Part shown: piece after piece, positions 8,135 to 14,507 of the stretch
Numbering within the stretch: the stretch's first letter is position 1
Layout of the letters: the number at the start of each line of letters is the position of its first letter
Origin: an archaeon
GTDB lineage: Archaea > Nanobdellota > Nanobdellia > Woesearchaeales > UBA9642
Assembly (NCBI GenBank): GCA_020057295.1
Contig: JAGVGF010000005.1
Span: 1 to 64,000, forward strand
Direction of reading: 5' to 3'
DNA length: 64,000 nt
Program-made: the position numbers and the translations under genes
The notes under the pieces: generated by a model
Seen by the model: the letters and a program-made list of their open reading frames with translations, nothing else
The model's database searches: none
What the model was told of the DNA's origin: nothing

Positions 8135-9666
8135 TTGCCGTATTTCTCTTCAATTAATGTTTTGAATCGTTCGCGAACAAGATTATCTGTTATTTTTATT
8201 TCTTCTGATGTAAGAATTCTACCCCATTTATTACCTCTTAGAACCCTTCCTTCTAGTTCCTTTATTTGATCCGCCGGAAGATAATTGCTATTTTGACTCA
8301 TATCTTTAGATGTAAGGACGAATCCTAAACTGTTATCTAATTGTATGGTGCCTTCTGCAGATTCTATTTTTTCTCTAGGAACATCATATAATACTATCGA
8401 TACATTTCCTTCTTCCTTATAATTTGGTCGCGCGATTATTTGATTATTTTTTATAAATGCATAATTAATAGTTTTCTTATCGTATAATGCTCTGGTTATT
8501 TTCCAAATATCCATATACAAATCATTACTTGTATCAATTTCTCTCCCCTTTTGTATCGCTTCTTCTTTTCCATAGCTATTTTTTTCTTTTTGAATACAGA
8601 CATCTAATTTTTCTTGAACAGCTTTGTTTCGATCAAAGCTCTTAACTCCTCTAAACCCCTTTTTCAAATAGTCATTTGCAAGAGGGATAATATTTTCACA
8701 TTTAGAATCACTCATAAAAAGCACATATCCTAATTCTTCTTCTAGAAACACATATTTAGTTCCAAATAGGGTATATATATCATTCATATAACCCAGAATT
8801 GGTCCTTCTTTTTCAGAATCTTTAAAATAACATGTTTGAAGAGCTACAACTGCACCATAATTTGTGTTTGCACATTTGGTGTAGAATTTTTGTGCAAACA
8901 TAAGAACGAAATAATCTTCAAAGATTCCTTGATATTTTGTATATTTTTGTGGGTATAACTCCTTAATCGCCAATATACTTGCTGTTATCGCAGTATACCG
9001 CGTTTCTGAAGTAGTTTGTTCCTCAGTTACAGAGTTTACTCCAGGAGCTAACTCTTCCTGCGTAGCATTTATCTCTTTAGCCAGCTTATATTCATCTACT
9101 CCCTCATCAATTAACTCATTATATATAGTATATGTTGTGTCTGCAGCCACCATTCCATCGACATAATGTCTTTCTCTCTGATTTATCTCCGCTTGTATTT
9201 CCTTGAATTCTGCTGCACACTCTTTTTCGCTTGCAAGAGGTGTTATTAAGAACTCTGTTTTTTGTAGATCGTTTACTGATTCTTGAAATCCTGTGCATGG
9301 ATCTGCTGAGAATGTTTTGGAGTATTTTCCTACTAATTTTTTTACTGTTTCTTCTTCGACATTATTTCCATAAAGTATTTTTACACTATTAGTGTCTTTG
9401 GCATATATCAATACAATATCGTTATTTGTTAAATCTGTATTATATGTTTGTGGATCTATCTCTGAAATGTAACTAAATGAAATCTTTATAGTACTCCCAA
9501 AAAGGTTAGGATATTTTAGAACTCCGTTACTACATTGCATATATGCACATTGTTCTCCAAAGCTAGCATTTTTTGCTGGTTGAATGCAATCATCTGCATG
9601 TACAATTCCACAAACTAGTATTATTATAAGTATATATAGCATTCCAAAAGTTATGCTTTTTTTCAT
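8131..9666 (-). CDS. Large secreted protein of unknown function
   Basis: About 511 aa. The track opens at 9720, but MKKSITFGMLYILIIILVCGIVHADDC starts at the ATG at 9666, gives a clean signal peptide, and overlaps the stop of the pilin-like gene as ATGA. The mature protein has scattered cysteines (CIQPAKNASFGEQCAYMQC near the start), a long helical middle (EINQRERHYVDGMVAADTTY) and no recognised domain. Middle gene of an operon with a pilin-like and an anchored protein, so it may belong to a surface assembly. Confidence 0.65.
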   Translation of the reverse strand: MKKSITFGMLYILIIILVCGIVHADDCIQPAKNASFGEQCAYMQCSNGVLKYPNLFGSTIKISFSYISEIDPQTYNTDLTNNDIVLIYAKDTNSVKILYGNNVEEETVKKLVGKYSKTFSADPCTGFQESVNDLQKTEFLITPLASEKECAAEFKEIQAEINQRERHYVDGMVAADTTYTIYNELIDEGVDEYKLAKEINATQEELAPGVNSVTEEQTTSETRYTAITASILAIKELYPQKYTKYQGIFEDYFVLMFAQKFYTKCANTNYGAVVALQTCYFKDSEKEGPILGYMNDIYTLFGTKYVFLEEELGYVLFMSDSKCENIIPLANDYLKKGFRGVKSFDRNKAVQEKLDVCIQKEKNSYGKEEAIQKGREIDTSNDLYMDIWKITRALYDKKTINYAFIKNNQIIARPNYKEEGNVSIVLYDVPREKIESAEGTIQLDNSLGFVLTSKDMSQNSNYLPADQIKELEGRVLRGNKWGRILTSEEIKITDNLVRERFKTLIEEKYGK

Positions 9667-9938
9667 GGGAATAGTTTTCCTGTTGTTATGCCTGCAGATT
9701 CTTTTGTACTCATACAACATTTTCTTCCTTCAGAACATGTCCAAGGTGTAGAAGATCCGATACTGTCACAACTGGCAGCACAGATTCCTCCTCTAGCTGT
9801 ACAATCGTATATCTGATTGTTTGCTTGTGATGAGTTATTAATAAAGAAATATGCTACAATCAATAGAATAAGAAGACCGATTGCGGCTATGATAATCAGA
9901 TTCATTGATAATTCTACAGCGTTTTTATTTAGCTTCAC
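9663..9938 (-). CDS. Type IV pilin-like small protein with Cys-rich tail
   Basis: 91 aa. A short basic leader (MKLNKNAVELSMN) precedes a 20-residue hydrophobic helix (LIIIAAIGLLILLIVAYFF), the N-terminal organisation of archaeal pilins and class III signal proteins. The rest is a 50-aa external part with six cysteines (CTARGGICAASC, CSEGRKCC), probably disulfide-bonded. No canonical processing glycine is obvious, so prepilin-peptidase processing is uncertain. Start is GTG, about 27 nt below an A/T-rich TATA-like sequence (TAAATTTAAAAA, 9958-9972). First gene of the three-gene operon. Confidence 0.55.
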   Translation of the reverse strand: MKLNKNAVELSMNLIIIAAIGLLILLIVAYFFINNSSQANNQIYDCTARGGICAASCDSIGSSTPWTCSEGRKCCMSTKESAGITTGKLFP

Positions 9939-10011
9939 AAATAAATTTAAGTGCGTAGATTTTTAAATTTATCTAAATTAAGAAATAAAAGTAAAATAAA
10001 AAATTAGCAGT

Positions 10012-11019
10012 TTATACTGCTGCTTCTAATCTTTCTTCTTTGACGAAGAATGCACATTCACCATCAGCTATGTTTGGTGCGTCTACTAATTTTGCAACTC
10101 TTGAACCTTTCTTACCCTTTCGTAAGTAGATTCTAAATGTTGAGTTGTGTCCTACGATGTTTCCGCCGATTGCTTCTGTTGGATCTCCAAAGAATGTGTC
10201 TGGCTTTGCCATAACTTGATTTGTAACATATACTGTTAAATTGTACATGTCTGCAAGTTTCGCAAGCACGTGCATGTGTTTGTTTAATTTTTGTTGCCTA
10301 TCAGCAAGAGTTCCTCTCCCAACAAATTCTGCTCTAAAATGTGCTGTTAATGAGTCAACAATTATCAGTTTTACATTAAGACCATTTTTTATTAGCTCTT
10401 CTACTTTTTCTGCGAGTAACATTTGATGGTCCGAATTGTACGCGCGTGCAACTTTAATATTTCTTAATACTTGTTCAGGATCCATTCCTAAACCTTTTGC
10501 AAATTGTACGATTCTTTCAGGTCTAAAAGTGCTTTCAGTGTCAATGTATACTACTGCAGCTGTAGGATCTTGTTTTTGAAGACTTACAGATAATAAATGT
10601 CCTATCTGAGTTTTTCCAGAACCGTATTGTCCAAAACATTCTGTTATCGCTCTAGTTTCAAATCCGCCTTCTAGTAATGCGTCGAATGGTTCACAAAATG
10701 TGGATATTTTATGTATTGTGGATCTCTTTTGCATTGCCTCTTCGCCTGACATGAATCCCATATCCATTGATGCTCTTGATGCCTGAATAATTTTTCTCGC
10801 AACAATCTCACTTACGCCCGATGCTTCAACAATTTCTCCAATTGTAGCTACAGCTATTGCAAGCAGCGTATCAAATCCTGCTAATGATAATTTCTCTGCA
10901 GTTGCAGCTCCTACACCAGGAAGACTTGTTACTGATGTCTCGTTTGATTTTTGAACGTTTTTCAAATCTATATTTACATCGTTGTCTAATTCGTTTTCTT
11001 CTACTCTTCTTCTTGCCAT
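10012..11019 (-). CDS. radA: DNA repair and recombination protein RadA
   Basis: 335-aa archaeal RecA/Rad51 homologue that forms filaments on single-stranded DNA for strand exchange. Residues about 25-80 are the helix-hairpin-helix domain (SLPGVGAATAEKL). The ATPase core has Walker A GQYGSGKTQ (usually GEFGSGKTQ), Walker B LIIVDSL, the VYIDTESTFRPER motif and the VTNQV L2-region segment. Length and order match the family. It is preceded on the same strand by a 100-aa conserved protein and by a perfect 8-bp hairpin in the 95-bp spacer. The Shine-Dalgarno is GAGGGA. Confidence 0.97.
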   Translation of the reverse strand: MARRRVEENELDNDVNIDLKNVQKSNETSVTSLPGVGAATAEKLSLAGFDTLLAIAVATIGEIVEASGVSEIVARKIIQASRASMDMGFMSGEEAMQKRSTIHKISTFCEPFDALLEGGFETRAITECFGQYGSGKTQIGHLLSVSLQKQDPTAAVVYIDTESTFRPERIVQFAKGLGMDPEQVLRNIKVARAYNSDHQMLLAEKVEELIKNGLNVKLIIVDSLTAHFRAEFVGRGTLADRQQKLNKHMHVLAKLADMYNLTVYVTNQVMAKPDTFFGDPTEAIGGNIVGHNSTFRIYLRKGKKGSRVAKLVDAPNIADGECAFFVKEERLEAAV

Positions 11020-11055
11020 TTTACATCCCTCACATAATTATTTTGTTAAATATTA

Positions 11056-11075
11056 GAGATAGCTCGCGCTATCTC
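11056..11075 (-). terminator. Perfect hairpin between 100-aa gene and radA
   Basis: GAGATAGC-TCGC-GCTATCTC is a perfect 8-bp stem with a 4-base loop. In the leftward transcript it follows a T-rich stretch (TTATTTTTTT) and lies about 37 nt before the radA ATG. It may terminate or attenuate read-through from the 100-aa gene, or act on radA translation; sequence alone cannot decide. Confidence 0.45.
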
Positions 11076-11114
11076 GAAAAAAATAAATTATTAAAAATTT
11101 CTTAAACTAATCTC

Positions 11115-11417
11115 TTAGTATATATCGTCTTCGTCAGCATTCAAAGCTAAGTGCTCGTACGCTTTGTTTAGCACAAGTATTGCTTTAGGAATATCTGCTG
11201 TTCTAAGAGAATTAGTCGTTTGCCACTGATCGTTTTTATCCTTGTAACTGCGCTCGAAGGCTACAGTCTTGTACTCTACCTTTTTTCCATCACGAACGGC
11301 CTCATTAGACCATACTGTGGCTGTTATTGCGCCAGACCTGAATTTTGTCTCTGGCATTTTTTTACCCATCACGTCGTTAACGGATGGTAACTTTATCTGT
11401 GTTTTTTTCGCTTCCAT
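11115..11417 (-). CDS. Conserved small protein, possibly ssDNA-binding-like
   Basis: 100 aa with a beta-rich core: FRSGAITATVWSNEA, then VEYKTVAFERSYKDKNDQWQTTNSLRTADIPKAILVLNKAYEHL. This pattern occurs in small uncharacterised proteins of archaea and bacteria. The strand-rich half, the basic and aromatic residues and the position upstream of radA suggest a single-stranded nucleic-acid-binding protein, but no named family is certain. It has its own TATA box (11454-11463) and an AGAGG Shine-Dalgarno. It may be cotranscribed with radA, with the intervening hairpin modulating. Confidence 0.7.
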   Translation of the reverse strand: MEAKKTQIKLPSVNDVMGKKMPETKFRSGAITATVWSNEAVRDGKKVEYKTVAFERSYKDKNDQWQTTNSLRTADIPKAILVLNKAYEHLALNADEDDIY

Positions 11418-11450
11418 TTTTTCCTCTTGCTTGTCGCATTTTATTTCAAA

Positions 11451-11527
11451 TCCCTTTATAGAGCTGCAAACCCGAAGGGTAGGCGCTCAGGGGACGAGGT
11501 GTAGGCATCAATTTTTGACACCTACAA
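11451..11527 (-). ncRNA. Candidate structured RNA or 5' leader
   Basis: GC-rich island in an AT-rich intergenic region. Read on the minus strand, 11526-11500 forms TGTAGGTGTCAA-AAA-TTGATGCCTACA, a 12-bp stem that includes two G-U pairs; these would be C-A mismatches on the plus strand, so the minus strand is favoured. Next is GAGC..ACCCTTCGGGT..GCTC (11488-11461), with a UUCG-type loop, enclosed by TCCC/GGGA (11494-11491 with 11454-11451). A minus-strand TATA box GTATATAAAT (11547-11556) is centred 25 nt before the first stem. It could be a free ncRNA or a regulatory leader of the 100-aa gene. No known RNA family was matched. Confidence 0.4.
11454..11463 (-). promoter_or_regulatory. TATA box for the 100-aa gene / radA
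   Basis: CTCTATAAAG on the minus strand lies about 41 nt upstream of the ATG at 11417, giving a short leader containing AGAGG. It overlaps the 3' part of the candidate structured RNA. Confidence 0.5.
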
Positions 11528-11752
11528 ATACTGTAGAAGCATTGTTATTTATATACCCTGCCAGAGATTGTCCAGTGTGGGAAGTGTAAAACAGAGATAG
11601 AACAACACCTTATTTCTCGTCGACAAAACGCTTGCCTTTATAAATAAAAATATTTATAAACTAGTTTTATTTCACTCAATGATTCGCGTGAATTATTTTA
11701 TTGTTGCGCGTTATATTAGGAGGATGGTTTTTACGAGCTGTATACTAAAAAA
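11528..11752. other. Intergenic region between the structured element and the small ORF
   Basis: Together with the element at 11451-11527 this forms the 450-bp gap between the 100-aa gene and pdaD. Visible signals are the minus-strand TATA (11547-11556), CCTTTATAAATA (11635-11646) and TATTTATAAACT (11651-11662), the latter a plausible plus-strand TATA for pdaD with initiation near 11680. An AGGAGG at 11719-11724 has no start codon at the right distance. The stretch 11560-11640 is moderately GC-rich, without a recognised gene. Confidence 0.4.
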
Positions 11753-11878
11753 GTGTTCAAAAAATATTCATACAAACTTCTGTATAAGTCTTCTAAGTTA
11801 GTTAAACATACAAAGAATCCTATAGTTCTAAGCATATTCATTTTCTTAACGAAGATATTTGGAGGAATAATAGAATGA
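11753..11878 (+). CDS. Candidate 41-aa membrane peptide upstream of pdaD
   Basis: Not in the ORF track because it is too short. From a GTG at 11753 the frame reads MFKKYSYKLLYKSSKLVKHT, then NPIVLSIFIFLTKIFGGIIE and TGA. The stop overlaps the pdaD start as ATGA, the coupling used repeatedly in this window. The N-terminal half is basic and the C-terminal half is one hydrophobic helix, so it would be a single-pass peptide. No Shine-Dalgarno is evident before the GTG, and the frame is open back to 11720, so the start is unsure. It could be a regulatory leader peptide for polyamine synthesis or a coincidental frame. Confidence 0.35.
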   Translation: MFKKYSYKLLYKSSKLVKHTKNPIVLSIFIFLTKIFGGIIE

Positions 11879-12465
11879 ATGGAAAAACCGTTTTAGAATT
11901 TAAATCAAGGAGTAAACAAAAAGAAATTGTTCTAACTCAAAGTGTAATTGTTGGAAATAGAATTCCTAAAGATTATTTTGTAACGTCAGGAAGTGGAGAA
12001 TCTGATATTACAATTCATGCAGGTTCATATCATTTAGCATTAAAAGATGCCGGAATAGAAGTGGGCAATATAATGACATACTCGAGTATTTTACCAGCAA
12101 TAGCAACAGAGATAGAAAAACCAGAATTGACTCACGGAGAGGTTGTTGAAAGTATAATGGCAGTTTCTCATGCAGAGAAAGGTCAAAAGGCCACTGCAGG
12201 AATAATATATGGATGGTTATACAATAAGAAAACAGGAAAGAAACATGGCGGCTTAGTTTGTGAACATAATGGAAATTATGATGAACGAGAAGTTGAAAAA
12301 AAATTAATGGCAAGCATCAACGAACTTTACGTAAATGGATTTAACGATAAGTATAAATTAGAAGATATTAAAATGATAACTAAGAGTTTCACTCCTAAGA
12401 AAAAGCACGGCACAGCACTTGTTGCACTTTGTTTTAAGAATTATGTTGTGCCGATTATTGGATAA
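11875..12465 (+). CDS. pdaD: Pyruvoyl-dependent arginine decarboxylase
   Basis: 196 aa. The enzyme decarboxylates arginine to agmatine, the first step of archaeal polyamine synthesis. The family pattern is clear: VTSGSGESDITIHAGSYHLAL, then AGIEVGNIMTYSSILPA, where self-cleavage between the two serines (about Ser70-Ser71) would create the pyruvoyl group on the new beta-chain start. Later motifs HAEKGQKATAGIIYGW and HGTALVALCF also fit. The N-terminus seems about 15-20 residues longer than the M. jannaschii enzyme as remembered. The Shine-Dalgarno GGAGGAATA lies ten bases upstream. A small ORF overlaps its start. Confidence 0.93.
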   Translation: MNGKTVLEFKSRSKQKEIVLTQSVIVGNRIPKDYFVTSGSGESDITIHAGSYHLALKDAGIEVGNIMTYSSILPAIATEIEKPELTHGEVVESIMAVSHAEKGQKATAGIIYGWLYNKKTGKKHGGLVCEHNGNYDEREVEKKLMASINELYVNGFNDKYKLEDIKMITKSFTPKKKHGTALVALCFKNYVVPIIG

Positions 12466-12476
12466 AGCGGAAAGAA

Positions 12477-12800
12477 TTATTTTCTAGGATTTTTTCCACA
12501 CACATAATAGTATACTATCGCGCCCAATATAGTTAATAGCACAATTACAATAATCCAAACAATCTTTTGAGTATCATCCTTGAATTTTCTCAGGGCACAA
12601 TCAACAATCATATATACTGTAAAGGCAAGCGCGCAGATAATGACCAGAAAGTGTGACAGCATCAACAGGACAAATGATATCCCGAATGTAGGCGTCTCTG
12701 CGCCCACTTGTGAAATGATAAAACTGAAGAAGAAAATTATGTGAAGAATAAACCATACAATGTAAATCGGAATCAGATATTTGAATATCGGCTTAGTCAT
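12477..12800 (-). CDS. Small three-TM membrane protein (PLDc_N-like)
   Basis: 107 aa with three hydrophobic segments. The end, DDTQKIVWIIVIVLLTILGAIVYYYV, resembles the short 'PLDc_N' membrane module, in which a charged residue pair precedes W-x-x-I/V helices and a G-x-x-x-Y-Y. Many archaea carry stand-alone copies with no known function. A TATA-like CTTTAAATATAAC (12818-12830) lies about 25 nt upstream. It is convergent with pdaD. Confidence 0.55.
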   Translation of the reverse strand: MTKPIFKYLIPIYIVWFILHIIFFFSFIISQVGAETPTFGISFVLLMLSHFLVIICALAFTVYMIVDCALRKFKDDTQKIVWIIVIVLLTILGAIVYYYVCGKNPRK

Positions 12801-12914
12801 CGTATACCTTAGATGTAGTTATATTTAAAGATTACTGAACATAAGCCTTAAATAAAACATATTTTCATAATCTTTATATTCTATATTTTATTCTCTAACA
12901 TTTGAGGTGTTTTA

Positions 12915-13748
12915 ATGGAAAATATTCATGCAAATCATAATAAAATTAATACCGGTTCTCAAGAGCATACTCCTGAACTCAAGAATGCTACACTGATTAC
13001 AGGCGCATCTTCAGGTATCGGCCTTGAATTTGCAAAGATATTTGCAAGACACGGACATAACCTCATTCTTGTTGCACGAAGTGAGGAAACTCTTAAATCT
13101 TTAAAAGAACATTTAGAAAAGAATTTTGGTGTTGATGTCAAAATACTCGTTCAAGATCTTAAATATTATAATGCTCCTCAAGCAATATATGATGCAGTTA
13201 AATTAGATAATATTAATGTTAACATCTTGGTTAACAATGCGGGCTTCGGAACATATGGCAAATTTTCTGATACAAACTTAGAGGCAGAGCTTGAGATGAT
13301 TCAAGTTAATATTACAGCATTAACACATTTAACTAAATTATTTTTGAAAGATATGATTACACATAATACTGGCAGAGTATTAAATGTTGCAAGTACTGCA
13401 AGCTTTCAACCAGGACCATTAATGGCAGTATATTTCGCTTCTAAATCTTATGTATTATCATTCTCCGAAGCTCTGGCTGAAGAATTAAGCAATACAAAGA
13501 TTAAAATTACAGCATTATGTCCTGGACCAACACAGACAAATTTTCAAAAGTCTGCAAATATCGATGATGGAAAATTATTCGGAAATAAAGATCCTACAGC
13601 AAAAGAAGTTGCAGAATATGGATATGACGCAATGATTCAAGGAAAAAGAGTTGCTGTTTACGGTCTAAAGAACAAATTCCTTGTACAAACCACAAGATTT
13701 ACTCCAAGAAACGTAATAACAAGAATAGTAAAGAAAATGCAAGAATAA
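12915..13748 (+). CDS. Short-chain dehydrogenase/reductase
   Basis: 277-aa classical SDR. NAD(P)-binding TGASSGIGLEFAKIFARHG (T-G-x-x-x-G-I-G), NNAGFG, catalytic Ser in NVASTAS and YFASKSYV (Y-x-x-x-K), then PGPTQTNF. An Arg in LVARSEETL after beta-2 hints at NADPH preference. The closest pattern is the DltE/YqjQ-like 'SDR family oxidoreductase' group; the substrate is unknown. Residues 1-22 form a polar extension. Shine-Dalgarno GAGGTG. The A/T-rich ATCTTTATATTC upstream is a probable TATA box. Confidence 0.88.
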   Translation: MENIHANHNKINTGSQEHTPELKNATLITGASSGIGLEFAKIFARHGHNLILVARSEETLKSLKEHLEKNFGVDVKILVQDLKYYNAPQAIYDAVKLDNINVNILVNNAGFGTYGKFSDTNLEAELEMIQVNITALTHLTKLFLKDMITHNTGRVLNVASTASFQPGPLMAVYFASKSYVLSFSEALAEELSNTKIKITALCPGPTQTNFQKSANIDDGKLFGNKDPTAKEVAEYGYDAMIQGKRVAVYGLKNKFLVQTTRFTPRNVITRIVKKMQE

Positions 13749-13770
13749 TACATAATTTAAGAGCAATATT

Positions 13771-14499
13771 TTATTTTTCTAATAACATTTTCTTTGTTTG
13801 TGTATAAGATGTTCCATCGTTAAGTCTTACTCTTGCAACTAAATTATATATTCCAGAACTCAAGCCATTACCGTTAAACACTCCGTTATATGTTCCTGGT
13901 TTTAATTGTGAGTTAAATAATGTTGAAACTTCTCTTCCAAGAATATCATAAACTCTTACATCAACATTCGCATTTTCTATAACATCAAAAGATATATTTG
14001 TTTCTGGATTGAATGGATTCGGATAATTCTGATTTAATTTAAAATATGAAGGATTTCCAAGATTTGCAGCATTATTAACTCCTGTTGTTTTTCCTGTGAT
14101 TATGCTATCTATAGTCTTATACGTTACCGGTACATCTATTGTGCTGTCTGGAGCAAATCCTATCGTAAACATCTTTTCTTTAGGAATATTATCAACTATA
14201 GATTTTATTGAATCATTATGTGCTGTTTTAGGCATTAAGTAGAACGTGTTAAAAACCATTGAAGGATTATTTTGTTTTTTACCGAATGCTGACGGGACAA
14301 AGTTTGCCGTATCGTTTCCACTACCTAAATTTATACGATAATCTATACCATCACCATATTTTCCCTTCATAACGTAACCGTGATTCTTGAATTCTTGTCC
14401 TAATTGTTGGAATGCTTGATCTAGCTTAGACTGCGCATTAACTATGTATGATGATGCTAATAGTAATCCTGCAATTATTGTGTTTCGTATTATTTTCAT
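13771..14499 (-). CDS. Secreted protein with T9SS type A C-terminal sorting domain
   Basis: 242 aa. The signal peptide MKIIRNTIIAGLLLASSYIVNAQ ends in NAQ-S. The middle domain (about 25-150) is unrecognised. The last ~85 residues are a textbook Por/type IX secretion sorting domain: NYPNPFNPETNISF, VDVRVYDILGREV, LKPGTYNGVFNG, LSSGIYNLVARV and a KKMLLEK end. In Bacteroidota/Ignavibacteria this tail routes proteins across the outer membrane. Nothing else of that system is in the window, so in an archaeon the domain must be a transferred module with another role or a cell-wall beta-sandwich. Base composition matches its neighbours. The gene lies six bases downstream of the metalloprotease-like gene and is probably cotranscribed. 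Confidence 0.8.
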   Translation of the reverse strand: MKIIRNTIIAGLLLASSYIVNAQSKLDQAFQQLGQEFKNHGYVMKGKYGDGIDYRINLGSGNDTANFVPSAFGKKQNNPSMVFNTFYLMPKTAHNDSIKSIVDNIPKEKMFTIGFAPDSTIDVPVTYKTIDSIITGKTTGVNNAANLGNPSYFKLNQNYPNPFNPETNISFDVIENANVDVRVYDILGREVSTLFNSQLKPGTYNGVFNGNGLSSGIYNLVARVRLNDGTSYTQTKKMLLEK

Positions 14500-14507
14500 T
14501 TTTTTAC

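Noticed and set aside
11440-11527. SRP, RNase P or tRNA gene in the radA-pdaD gap
   Set aside because: None of the core motifs recalled (SRP helix 8 loop, RNase P CR-I/CR-V, T-arm GGTTCRANYCC) is present.
11269-11589. 106-aa plus-strand ORF across the 100-aa gene and the GC-rich element
   Set aside because: Half is antisense to a conserved gene, and the rest covers RNA-like structure; composition is not protein-like.
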